64,000 nucleotides of DNA from Histoplasma ohiense (lineage: Eukaryota > Ascomycota > Eurotiomycetes > Onygenales > Ajellomycetaceae), in assembly GCA_017607445.1 (NCBI GenBank), contig JAEVHH010000004.1:4650001-4714000 (forward strand). Reading direction: 5' to 3'. Under the pieces are notes generated by a model. It did not search any database, had not been told where the DNA came from, and saw nothing but the letters and a program-made list of their open reading frames with translations. The position numbers and the translations under genes were made by a program. Positions within the stretch are counted from its first letter, which is position 1. Each line of letters opens with the position of its first letter. This document shows positions 47,146 to 58,612 of the stretch, in pieces.

Positions 47146-47678
47146 TGTAACAGATGTACTTCAATTAACAATCTAGCACTATTCTAATACAGATTACAAA
47201 TTGATTAAGAAAAGAAAGAGAAAAGAAATCAGAAGAAAAGATTGTATGAAGAGAGTTCTTATAGAGAAAAGTTCAAGGTGAAAGAATATCAGAAGCCACT
47301 CCACAGTGGAGTGTGGAGTGGAAGAACATTAAGAGATATGTGTAAGAATTGTTAGAAGCTACACAAGTGTGGAATGTGAGATGAAGAAATCATTGAGAGC
47401 TATATAGAAGAATCATTAGAGACTATATAAGTGTGGAACACAGAGCAGAAGAATGTAAGAAGCTATACAGAAGAATTGTTAGAGACTATACAAGCATGGA
47501 ACACAGAGCAGAAGAACATAAGAAGCTATATGAAAGAATTGTTAGAGACTACACAAGCACAGAGCACAGAGCGGAAGAACATCAAGGGTTACATGAGATC
47601 ACAACAGCTAGAAATGAGCGGGTGCAGAAGGGGAGTTGATTGTGTAAGTTAATTACTAACAGATGCTAACTCATCACA
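47146..47678 (-). repeat. Gyp-C 5' LTR of C3 (533 bp)
   Basis: It pairs with 35362-35894. Apparent overlapping 68- and 73-residue frames at 47431-47652 are the tandem units read through. Confidence 0.94.
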
Positions 47679-47683
47679 TCTAT

Positions 47684-47968
47684 TGCTCATCTGTCAATGT
47701 TCAATTTGATATTCACTTTTGACTTTCACATAAGATAGAGCACTAGATCTCTCTCATATTTGTCAAGAATTGAAAGCTTCTCTCTTGAGAACTTTTCATG
47801 AGATGCAGATGTAGAAGGAATGATGAATGTGAAAGTGCTTATTTTAGCAAGTCATCATTGCAATTCAGTCATCTGTAGCATCTGCTGCTGAAGAATGCTT
47901 CATAGATCTAAGTTATCATCCACTGTGTTTGAATACAGTGAGTGTTCATAGAATTGTTTGTAGTTCAT
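47684..47968 (-). pseudogene. C2 gag, N-terminal part
   Basis: It starts at ATG 47966-47968 and aligns with the start of C3 and C4 gag. It joins 35361 across the C3 insertion. A strand of TGA and other changes breaks it. Confidence 0.72.
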
Positions 47969-48343
47969 TTCAATATCTAAGAACATGTAATAATAATAAA
48001 AGAAAAGAAATACTTGTAGACATTCAGTTCTCTCACAGACACTATTCACAGTGTTGCAGTGCTAAGCTTGATCAAGCTTCTTCATGAACACTATTCACAG
48101 CATTACAGTTCATAGACACTCAGATCTCATAGAACACAGTCAATTGTGTTTTGAATGCTTAGATACAACAGTCTATATAACTAACAATGAGAACACTCAG
48201 ATTCATGAGAAATCTTTTGTAACAACTAGACACTTGAGTCTGTAAACAACACACTCAGATGTAAGAACTGGTAACAACACACTCAGATGTAAGAACTAAT
48301 AATGAAGCACTCAGACTTTAAACACAGAAGAATCAATTCATAA
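47969..48343 (-). other. C2 5' leader
   Basis: Non-coding leader with the 16-bp palindrome at 48064-48079 and repeated 'actcagatgtaagaac' units. No gene seen. Confidence 0.65.
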
Positions 48344-48698
48344 TGTAACAGACATACTTCAATTAATGATCTAGCACTATTCTAATACAGATTACAAATT
48401 GATTAAGAAAGGAAAGAGAAAAGAAATCAGAAGAAAAGATCATACAAAGAGAGTTCTTATAGAGAAAAGTTTGAGATGAAAGAATATCAGAAGCTGCTTC
48501 ACAGTAAAGTGTGGAGTAGAAGAACATTAAAAGATATATGTAAGAATCATTAGAAACTACACAAATGCAGAGCATGAAATGAAGAAATCATTGAGAGCTA
48601 TATAGAAGAATCATTAGAGACTATATAAATGTGAAACACAGAGCAGAAAAACATTAGAAGCTACACAGAAGAATCATTAGAGACTATATGAGTGTGGA

Positions 48699-49620
48699 TT
48701 TATTTATTTGTATTGATTTAACATCCCGGAGAAAACACAGACAGCATCTGTGTTTCAGAAGCCTTCTGAAGGGCATGAAGATGTGCTACACTGAAGAGAT
48801 TTCTATATACACAGAGAGAAAGAAAACAGAATTCAGATGATAACTCTTGAGAAGACTCAGCTCATTGAAAAGGGTTTTACTGAGCTGTGCATTCACTTCT
48901 GATCTGATATATGGCCATTTATAATGGGGCTATAGTGTGGTTCTCAAGGAAAACTGCTGCTGCTGTGTCTGAAAGGCTTTACAGTGAATGAAGAGAGATA
49001 ACTCTCTCAGTTGATTCAAAAACTGTCTATACTTCTAACAGCAGAGAAAAGACAGATGAGATAGACAAAAGAAAAGAGAAAAAGTAAGTGTTTTGAAAAG
49101 AAAAATAAAAAGAAGAGTGAAGAAAAGACTGTGTTCTCTATGACATCTTGCAGTCACATAATCTGATACAAATCTGAAGAGAGAGAGAGGAGAAAGCACT
49201 GAAGAAGGTTGTGAGAGAAAAGAAGTGAAGAGAGACAGAGAAAGCAGTGAGAAAAGAGAAGAAGAGTGCATGTCTGCAGCTGAGAGCATATCAACTGAAT
49301 CAGCATACAGACTGTACTGATTACACCACAGCTAGTTGAAACAGATGAACTCATTATGCTGATTTAATTATTTGCATCAGTTGAACTGATTGAACTGATT
49401 GAATCAATTGTATCAATTGTATCAATTGTACTGTTTGTACTGATTGAACTGATTGAACTGATTGTACTGATTGAACTGATTGAACTGATTGTACTGTTTG
49501 TACTGATTGAACTGATTGAGCTGATTGTATCAATTGAACTGATTGTACTGTTTGTACTGATTGCATTGATTGAATCTATTGTACTGATTGAATCAGTTGT
49601 ACTGAATATTGTGCTATCTG
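48699..49620 (-). other. D1 3' non-coding region and 9-bp minisatellite
   Basis: Purine-rich 3' region without a credible gene. At about 49376-49600 the plus strand repeats ctgattgaa / ctgattgta units of 9 bp, about two dozen in all. The 70-residue Val-Gln-Ser frame here is the repeat read through. Confidence 0.7.
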
Positions 49621-51154
49621 TACTGTCTGTATAGACTTGAAACTGCTGTGGGGGGCTGTCAGATGATGTGTGCTCAAACAGCTGTGTTATCTCATGCAGT
49701 ACTGTGTGTAGAACTGTGTGCAGTCAAGCAGTTCTACAAAGTCTGTAGAGATCAGAGATTCTAGATAGACAACAGCTGTCACTCAGTTATATAACTGTGC
49801 TGCTGATCTCTTGAGTCAGTGAGAAAAGTGTTTCTGTGAATGTTGACAGAGTATCAAATATTCTGAGTTTTTATTGTGTTCACAGATATAGATAAGTCTC
49901 ACATCTGCATGCTGAAAGCATCTGTGATATCAGAAAAAATTCTCATAAGAGAAGTGAAGTGCAAGTCAGCAGTGAAGAGTATGCTATGATATAATGAGCT
50001 CTGAAGAGATTTTTATTTGATATTTCACAGTCAGTCTGCTGAATCTTCAGCTCTGATATCAGTCAAAGAGTTTTTCACAGACTCTGCTTCATCATTCTCA
50101 CTCTGTCTTTTGACTGAGCTGCTTGATCACTGTGCAGATCTCACTGACTGTGAGTATAATCTCAAGTTTATAGACTGAAACTGTAGTAGATGAGATCATC
50201 TGCTTAGTCAGACAGTCTGCTTTCTCATTGTTCTCTATTTTTATATACTCAGAGACTCATTTCAGATCCACATTATATTATCTGAGAAGCTCATGATAGT
50301 GGCTGTAGACTCAGTTCAAGAAGATCATCACACTGCTCTGTATGTCTCAGATGACTGAGATGTTGTCAAGACAGAGTCAGATTCAAGAGTTGATGCTGTC
50401 ATCTATGACACAGAGTAGAAGCTTCATTGTGCACTTTAATACACAGCAGATATCAACTGTCTCAGTGTTGAAGATATGTGATATAGAACTCAGTGCAGCT
50501 GAGAAGCTGATCAGCTGTTTGTTTCTCTGATAAATTATAAAGTTATAGTCAATCTGTCTGCTGTTGTCAAGAATCTGTTCTGATTCATCTGAGAAAATAT
50601 ATAGATCTGTTGAAGATTGACTTTTTCATTATTTCTTGAATATCTGAGCAGTATTTTTTTGTCTACATTCTCTGTGAAATCTGTTCTGCATCTCTCTAAG
50701 TAGTGTGAGATGATAAGTGTGAGTCTATTGACTGCAGACAGTAGTGCTCTCAATCTCTGAATCTTGATTTTTGAATACTGCTGAGTTTCAGCCTCTCTTT
50801 CATATGTGATCATTGAGAGAGCTATTTATGAAGTCAGTGAATGTCTCTCATTCATTATCTGAAGTTTTATTGTGAAATATATTTTGATCTTCTTCAGAGC
50901 TATCATTGCTGATGAAAGCTCAGCATCTCAGTATAGAGTTGTGATAGATGTTGTATGAAAAACTGAAAGAACTTCTCTGACTGTCATAATAAACATCTTC
51001 TCAACTGTTTTCATATATCATTTTAGACAGAAGCTGATCTTCTCATTTCTGTCTGTGTATTTTACTGACTGTGTGCAGCTGCTGTATCAGATCTCTGTGT
51101 TATAGAGCAGTGAGAGAATCATACAGATAGTGATCATCTTCTGCAGAGCATCTG
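49621..51154 (-). pseudogene. D1 ORF2 C-terminal part (broken)
   Basis: It corresponds to the RNase H and C-terminal end of ORF2, aligned to D2 (52080-53590). A 92-residue open piece lies at 50535-50813, and RNase H-like DGS-type sequence is blurred by stops. It is truncated at the 5' end. Confidence 0.65.
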
Positions 51155-51837
51155 TTTGTTTGTTTATTTGTTTGTTTGTTTGTATTGATTTAACATTTCA
51201 GAGAAAACACGGGCAGCGCCTGTGTTTCAGAAGCCTTCTGAAGGGCATGAAGACATGCTACACTGAAGAGATTTCTATGTACACAGAGAAAAAGAAAACA
51301 GAATTCAGATGGCAACTCTTGAGAAGACTCAGCTTATTGAAAAGGATTTTACTGAGCTGTGCATTCACTTCTGATCTGATGTATGGCCATTTATGATGAG
51401 ACTATAGTGTGGTTTCTGAGGGAAACTGCTGCTGCTGTGTCTGAAAGACTTTACAGTGAATGAAAAGAGATAACTCTTTCAGTTGATCTGAGAACTGTCT
51501 GTGCTTCTAACAGCAGAGAAAAAACAGATGAGATAGACAAAAGAAAAGAGAAAAAATGAGTGTTCTGAAAAGAAAAATAAAGAAGAAGAGTGAAGAAAAG
51601 ACTATGTTCTCTGTGATATCTTACAGTCATATGACTCAGTGCAAATCTGAGGAGAGAGAGAGGAGAGAGCACTGAAGAAGATTGTGAGAGAAAAGAAATG
51701 AAGAGAGATAGAGAGAGCAGTGAGAAGAGAGAAGAAAAGTACATATCTGCAGCTGAAAGCTGAGTCAGCATACAGACTGTACTGATTACATCACAGCTAG
51801 TTGAAACAGATGAGTTTATCATGCTGATTTAATCATT

Positions 51838-52060
51838 TGCATCAGTTGAATCAATTGAATTGATTGAACTGATTGTATCAATTGTATCAATTGTACCATT
51901 TGTATCGATTGAACTGGTTGAACTGATTGTATCAATTGAATCAGTTGAATTGATTGTACCATTTGTACTGATTGAACTGATTGAGCTGATTGTACTGATT
52001 GAACTGATTGTATCATTTGTACTGATTGCATCAGTTGAATCTATTATACTGATTGAATCA
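51838..52060 (+). repeat. 9-bp minisatellite in D2
   Basis: It contains units of ctgattgaa, ctgattgta and atcaattga type. Sister arrays lie at about 49376-49600 (D1) and 63308-63520 (D3) with different unit orders. On the element strand it lies just past the likely end of ORF2 and can be read as an Ile/Ser/Thr/Asp repeat. Confidence 0.75.
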
Positions 52061-52079
52061 GTTGTACTGAATGTTGTGT

Positions 52080-55000
52080 TATCTGTACCATCTGTATAGA
52101 CTTGGAACTGCTGTGGGGGTCTGTCAGATGATGTATGTTCAAACAGCTGTGTTATCTCATGCAGTACTGTGTGTAGAACTGTGTGCAGCCAAGCAGTTCT
52201 ACAAAGTCTGTAGAGATCAGAGACTCTAGATAGACAACAGCTGTTGCTTGATTGTGTGGCTGTGCTGCTGATCTCTTGAATCAGTGAGAGAAGTGTCTCT
52301 GTGAGTGTCAACAGAGCATCAAATGTTCTGAGCTCTTATTGTATTTACAGACACAGATGAGCCTCACATCTGCATGTTGAAAGCATCTGTGGTATCAGAA
52401 AAAGTTCTTATGAGAGGAGCAGAGTGTGAGTCAGTGATGAAGAGCATGCTGTGGCATGATGAGCTCTGAAGAAGTCTTTATTTGATATTTCACAGTCAGT
52501 CTACTGAATCTTCAACTCTGATATCAGTCAGAGAGCTTTTCACAGACTCTGCTTCATCACTCTTACTCTATCTCTTGACTGAGCTGCTTGATTACTGTAT
52601 GAACCCCACTGATTGTGGGTATGATCTTGAGTTCATAGACTGAAGCTGTAGTAGATGAGACTGTCTGCTTAGTCAGACAGTCTGCTTTCTCATTGCTCTC
52701 TATTCTCATATACTCAGAGACTCATTTCAGATTCACATTATGTTATCTGAGAAGCTCATGACAGCAGCTGTAGACTCAGTTCAAGAAGATCACTGCACTG
52801 CTTCATATGTCTCAGATGACTGAGATGTTGTCAAGACAGAGTCAGATCTGAGAATTGATGCTGTCATCTATAACACAGAGTAGAAGCTTCACTGCACACT
52901 CTAATGCACAGCAGATATCAACTGTCTCAGCATTGAAGACATGTGATATAGAATTCAGTGCAGCTGAGAAGCTGATCAGCTGTTTGTTTCTCTGATAGAC
53001 TATAAAGCTATAGTCAATCTGTCTGCTGTTGTCAAGAATCTGTTCTGATTCATCTGAGAAAATATATAGATCTGTTGAAGATTAACTTCTTCATCATTTC
53101 TTGAATATCTGAGCAGCATTTTTTTTGTCTACACTCTCTGTGAGATCTGTTCTACATCTCTCTGAATAGTATGAGATGGCAAGTGTGGATCTATTGACTG
53201 CAGACAGCAGCACTCTCAATCTCTGAATCTTGATCTTTGAATGCTGTCAGATTTCAGCTCTTCTTTCATGTGTGATCATTGAGAGAGCTATCTGTGAAGT
53301 CAGTGAATGTCTCTTATTCATCATCTGAAGTCTTGTTGTGAAATGCATTTTGATCTTCTTCAGAGCTATCATTGCTGATGAGAGCTCAGCATTCTGATAT
53401 AGAGTTGTGATGAGTGTTGTATGAAAAACTGAAAGAACTTCTCTGACTGCTATGATAAGCATCTTCTCAACTGTCTTCACATATTATTTCAGACAGAAGC
53501 TGATCTTCCCACTTCTGCTTGTGTGTCTTACTGATTGTGTGCAGCTGCTGTATCAGATCTCTGTGCTATAGAACAGTGAGAGAATCACACAGATAGTAAT
53601 CATTTTTCACAGAGTATCTGCTGAGAGCTCATCTCTGATTTTCTCTAGATTTTGAATGTGCTGAGCCACAGCTCTTGTCTTCTTTGCTTGAGCAGAGATA
53701 TGTAATTTTCAGATGAGTCTTCTGTCAAAGTATACATTCAGTCAACAGAGTACTGACTTCTATTCAGCTGAGACAGTGACAGAGTGTATAATTAGATTCT
53801 CTGACACAATCACTGATGATGTTTCATTGTGTCATTTTCTTATGAGATGAATTATCTCAAGTTTCTCTGATGTGAAGATCATCTTGTTTGTCTTTCTTCA
53901 TTTCAGAATACTCTGTATATCATGACTGAAAAGAATAGCATTGCTGTCAAATGAGTGTATAGCTCATCAAGTATTCAGATCATCTGCATAGTCAAAGCAT
54001 AATTTCAGATTCTGCCACAGCAGCTCTGTCAGATACAGAAGAAACAGTATTGATGACAGAGAAGATCTCTGTAATATATCACATTGCATCTGATGTACTG
54101 CTGTGATGATTCTCTTCAGTCAGATCTGAGTTCTGTGTTCAGTGAGAAAGTTGTCAATAAGTTGTAGCAGCTCACACAGTCATTTCTGTTGTGTCATCTA
54201 CTGAAGCAGCTGTCTGCACAGCACAGTATCAAAGACACTCTGCACATTCATTGTGATTATGAATATCTTTTTGTTTTATGTGAAGACTGTCTTCATTTCA
54301 TGAGTGAAAGCAGCTATCAGATTCATTGTCAATCATCTGAGCAGTATCTTTTTATACTGCAAACTGACTATATCATGAATGAGTGCTGTGTACATCAGTC
54401 ATCTTGCAACAATGTATTTCAGTCTCTTGAAGATTACTGAGAGAAGAATAATGAGTTTTCAGAAACAGACTGAGCTTCTGTCTCTCTTATCTATCTTAAA
54501 TATCATTGTCATCTCTGCCAGCTTTCAGATTTGTGGAAAGTGGCAGAGTCAGAGGCAGTAGTTGTATAGCTGCTGTATAAAGAGAGATATATACTGTCAG
54601 TATGTCTTGAGCAGCTGCACTGTAATTTCATTCATGTCTGAAGAGATACTCTGTATTTCAATGATATTACACTCTATCTTCTTTGTCTCAATCTGAGAAT
54701 CTCAGAACAGATTTCTCATGTCACTTCAGTGCTCATTATTCAATAAATTGTATTTCAAATTATTGACTGAGTTGTATCACTTCAGAATGATTTGCTGAAG
54801 TGTCTCAGCTTTGATGACTGTCTCTTCTATGATCTGATCTTCAATCATCAGAGAAGATACTCTGAGATTGAGTTTCAGCTCATATCATACTATCACTCAG
54901 TACAGATCTCTGTCATCTCTGATTTTATTGATCATCTATCTTCAGTATACATGCTTGATCTTGTACACTGTGTTCTTGAACTGATGCTTTGCAGTCTCTG

Positions 55001-56010
55001 TCTGATGAGTGATGAGTTCTTGATATACTTTTCAGCAGTCTGCTGTTCATCAGAGAGCTGTAGTCTGCTTTTATTGCACTGACTTACTGACTGTCTGAGC
55101 TGCAGTCAGAAGATTCTGAGTGAAGTATTAAATCAGATCATCAAACTATATCACATTCTCAACTTTATCTGAACAAAATATATTCATTATAAAATCTCTG
55201 ATAAGATCTGCAAAGAGCTTCAGCTGAGAGTCTGTGATCTTGATCTAAGCTCTGCTCTACTGTGTCTGAGATGTTGTCAGCAGTATAGTAATTATAGACT
55301 GATGATCTGAGCTGCAGTGTAAATCTTGACACACTGAAGTGAAAGCAAAGATCATATTAAAGAAGATGAGATCAATCACATAATCTACTGTATGAGTTGA
55401 AATACTTATCTCTTTCACAAAGTTTATTCTATATTCACTGACTCACTGAACAAGCTTCTCTTCTTGATGCAGATTCACTGTCTCTGATTCAAAGACATCA
55501 TATTGTACATTAAAATCTCCATCTACTAAACAGTGAGCTGGTGAGCTCAAATTGATCAGATAGTTCATGACTGTGTCTGTCTCAGACTGTCTGTACACAT
55601 TGAGAATGTGGCAGCTATTGACACTGACTCACAGCAGATCTCTGTTTTGCACAGATTGATATTGCTGTGCTCTTATCTTTGAATTCTTATATATATATGT
55701 CATGATCTGAAGCCTCTTCTTCTCTTGCTGCTTCAGATTAGTGTCATCTCAGCAGTCTATGAATGCAAAGCACTCATATACTAAGTGATTAGAAATCTTG
55801 ATATCAGAGTGTGTGTAAGACTTCTGTATACAAATCACTTCACAGCTCTGCTTGAAAGCAAATTGTAGAGCTGCTATATGACAGAGAGCTGCTCTGACTG
55901 TATTTGCTCAAAAGATCTGCAGAGAGCAATTTTTCTGCTGATTGTTTCTGCAGCATCAGCTATGTTGCTGATGTTGATGTTCTAGTATAAGAAGTCATTT
56001 AATGAGCTGC
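52080..56010 (-). pseudogene. D2 ORF2: endonuclease, RT, RNase H (broken)
   Basis: The endonuclease (about 55480-55940) reads IAALQFAFKQSCEVICIQ near its start and HCLVDGDFN at its end, both typical of the APE domain in Tad1-like LINEs. RT (about 53700-55080) has LQRSSLSSILFLLYLTELLW and an intact FDYADDLNT catalytic box at about 53970-54000. A post-RT motif VFHTTLITTLYQNA is at about 53385-53430. RNase H follows (about 52560-53100). A C-terminal region ends near HTSSDRPPQQFQVYTDG (about 52095-52145). Many TGA stops. Confidence 0.82.
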
Positions 56011-56059
56011 TGTCAAAGTTCATCTATAAAATGAGATTGAAGAATCTCAGATCTGTTGT

Positions 56060-57715
56060 TTGCATGCTGAGACTAGATTACTTTTTGACTGCTTGACTAT
56101 ACTGCTGCTCTACTGTGTGAGCTGAGTGTTGTCTGATGCAGATCATCTATCAGATGATGTTCTCTTCACTGATAAAGTTCTGAGTAGCTACTCACTTGTG
56201 GGGTGCTAGCTCAGTGAGCTGTGTTGACTGAGTTGATTGAATAAATGATGTAGATATCATCACTGCAATCATTGATGCTGACTGTGTTGATGATGATTGT
56301 TACTTTTGAGCATCTCTGTGACATCTGTTGTCAAGACAGTGAACAGCTGCTAGCTTCTTTTGAATTAGATGTCTGAGAATGCTATTCACATATCTGAATG
56401 TGACAGAGCAGTGCTGATGCTCAGCTGAGTAGAGTTGACAGCAGTTGACATATTGTGATACTTTCTTGCACTCCACATCTGTTGATCTCTTGTGCTGACT
56501 TGTGAGCTCACCACAGTTGGAGCATCTCATCAGTTGCACACACTTTGATGAATGACAGTATCTCTGACATTCTGAGTCATATCTCACTGTCAGTGATCTT
56601 TTCTCAATGAGTCTGACCCTCTCACTGACATTGAAGAGTGAGAAGTCTTTCACTGAGATGAGAAAGAAGACAATTTATATAATCTTTCTTATTTTGAGAT
56701 TCACTTCATATCACAAGAGTTGACAGCTCACTGATTTTATCTTTGTCTAAGTCAGAATCTCTCTCTCAATTATTTTGTCTGTGAGGATTCTAGCTCCTTC
56801 TCAGTTCTGAACAAATTCCAGAATCTCTGAAACAGCATAATTGTATCATCACTCTGATAGCTGAATCTTTATAATGTCAAAAACTTCACAGAGAGTAGCC
56901 ACTGTCTTCTCAGTGATCAGAGCATTATATATATCTCTGTTGCTTGATGTGATCACTCAATCTGTTCTGATGAGCTTCATCTTCAGCATATTAGCTATAT
57001 TCTTCACTCTCTGAATGTTTACAATGATCATCTGCTGCACAGTATATGACTGCAGTCAGATGATTCATTTCTCTGACTGAAGAATGATAAGAATTTGTGA
57101 ATTCTTCTGCTGCTTTGTGCTTTCTATGAGACTTTTTGACTAACTGATATTCTTGAGCTGTAGACTGGCTCCACTAGCTCTGTCAGCTGAGAAAGCTGCA
57201 GTTTTGATAGAGATAGTTTCAGAGAGAACAGAATTTTTTCTCTTCTGTGTGATACTCATTCAGATAGTCAGCTTTCTTACAGTTGTCTTCACTGAATTTG
57301 ACTGTGAATGAGTATCTGAGACAGCACTCTTTCTCAGAGTTGATGCTGTGCTCAGATCTACTGTCACATATGTGATGAATTTTTTACAGAAGATTTGAGC
57401 AAAGTTCTGACTAACTGACTACTTCTTCTTCTCAATTCAGCTGTTCAGAGTTCTTGTCAATCTGATAAGAGTCTTCTGTTATAGATTCTGTTGCTATTGA
57501 GCTTTCTCAAACTGCTTCTGTAGCTGAAAGATGACTGTGAGAATGCTGTCACTGACTTCTTTGAAAACTGAAGAAGACATTGTAACAGTTTTTCTCTGTC
57601 TCTTATCAGTCTTTTCAGTAACAAAATTAGCTGATGACTTCAGCTTCAGTGATCTGATATAGGCTGTGTTGATGTTCTTGAATGAATGAAAGAGTATTGA
57701 GAGCTCCATGACCAC
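56060..57715 (-). pseudogene. D2 ORF1 with zinc-knuckle cluster (broken)
   Basis: This is the RNA-binding ORF1 protein of a LINE. An N-terminal frame starts at 57713-57715 (MVMELSILFHSFKN). A knuckle cluster at 56300-56653 has RYCHSSKC, CSNCGELTSQHKRST and VNCCQLYSAEHQHC, the three-knuckle pattern of Tad1/I ORF1. The first Cys of some knuckles is altered. Stops, mostly TGA, separate the pieces. About 160 bp of 5' leader lies beyond 57715. Confidence 0.75.
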
Positions 57716-58031
57716 TCAACCTGTGCAGTACACACACATGGAGTAATTGCAGAGGGTGTGCAATGATGTTGAATGAGTTGAAGGGTTAAAATTATATGAA
57801 AAACAGTTAGAAAATGGAAAAATTCAAATGTACCTCTATGTTTGTGGGTAGTTGTAAGGATGTCATACAGTGTGTATATGAGTGTGGAGCATGGAGTGGA
57901 AGAACATTAAGAGCTATGCAGAAGAATCATTAAAAACTACATGAAGTTACAACAGTCAGAAACAAGTGAGTGCAGAAGGAGAGTTGATTGCGTAAAATAA
58001 TTACTAATAAATGCTAACTCATCACAGTTGC

Positions 58032-58612
58032 TTCATATCTTGAAACTTTTGACTCATCAATCAGTGCTGATTCTGTGGATCATTAATTTGCATTTCTAGA
58101 TGTGATAGCATATTGTCAAAAGTCAACAGTGTTGCTCCTTCACATCTCTCATACAATGATACAAAATTCAATCATTTCTGCTTAACATGGGTATCAAGAT
58201 AGAGTTTAGCATCATTTATCTTGTGTTCTTTCTTTCAATAATATCAGTGATAGTATGTAAAGAGAGTCAATATGCAATCTTTATAGTTCTTGAATTCTAA
58301 TATATTTTTTCCTCAATAATAGTTCTTAATCTCTAATCTCAGTGATGTTTCATTATCATTGTCTGTATCATTTGCAGATCGATTTTGCAGCAGTTCTGTG
58401 GTGATATTCTGAGTTAATTGAGACTCAATGAGAGTATCTTCACAAATCTGCACTTTCAACTTGTTGAGCTGCTGTTGTGCATGCAGAATAGCTAATTGCT
58501 GCTCTCATTCACAGATTTGATCATTCAACTGTTGCAAATGCACATTGTGATCATCAGAGGTGATAGAGGATTCAGATTGATTTTCAAGAGATCTTGCACA
58601 TATCAAGATCAT
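58032..58612 (-). pseudogene. A2 gag, N-terminal part
   Basis: From ATG 58610-58612 it shares with A1 the run RSLENQSE, then VHLQQLNDQI and the Gln-rich coiled-coil-like stretch. It is preceded by two copies of a ~19-bp direct repeat (around 58600-58640). It joins 30520 across C2. There are fewer stops than in A1. Confidence 0.72.

Larger units (their letters stand above)
35362..47678 (-). mobile_element. Gyp-C copy C3, split by C4
   Basis: A complete minus-strand Gyp-C (35362-39277 plus 45515-47678) is inserted in C2 gag, with a perfect 5-bp duplication tctat (35357-35361 and 47679-47683). Its two LTRs are both 533 bp. It is interrupted in the protease region by C4. Confidence 0.95.
48699..51154 (-). 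mobile_element. LINE-D copy D1, 5'-truncated
   Basis: The 3' end is at the left with a short TTTA/TTTG run (sense CAAA-type tail), then the conserved attgatttaacatcccgg. It aligns with D2 up to 51154, where it stops at 'tctg' and D2's TTTG tail begins. Contents are a 3' non-coding region, the 9-bp minisatellite (about 49376-49600), and the RNase H to C-terminal part of ORF2. Confidence 0.88.
51155..57874 (-). mobile_element. LINE-D copy D2, near full length, Tad1-like
   Basis: A 6.7-kb minus-strand LINE whose (TTTG)n tail lies at 51155-51180. ORF1 carries Cys knuckles, and ORF2 carries APE endonuclease, RT and RNase H. Its 5' end (57874) abuts the 14-bp target duplication in the C2 LTR. The left copy of that duplication flanks D1's tail, so D1 and D2 together behave as one insertion unit, or D1 later landed in D2's tail. 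Confidence 0.88.
30521..58026 (-). mobile_element. Gyp-C copy C2, split by C3 and by LINE-D
   Basis: C2 occupies 30521-35361, 47684-48698 and 57889-58026 on the minus strand, inserted in A2 gag. The flanking 5-mers are gttga (30516-30520) and gttgc (58027-58031), a duplication with one change. Its LTRs are 493 bp each once LINE-D is removed, which supports the model. It hosts C3 in its gag and LINE-D in its 5' LTR. Confidence 0.92.
48344..58026 (-). repeat. Gyp-C 5' LTR of C2, split by LINE-D
   Basis: The LTR is in two pieces, 48344-48698 and 57889-58026, which total 493 bp, exactly the length of the C2 3' LTR. The gap is the LINE-D pair bounded by the 14-bp duplication tatatgagtgtgga (48685-48698 and 57875-57888). 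Confidence 0.92.

Noticed and set aside
49354..49566. Gln-Ser-Val repeat protein (also at 51819-52031)
   Set aside because: It is the 9-bp minisatellite read in one of several open frames.
49376..49600. CRISPR-like or telomere-like array
   Set aside because: Units are 9 bp without spacers, lie within LINE-D and have eukaryotic retroelement context.
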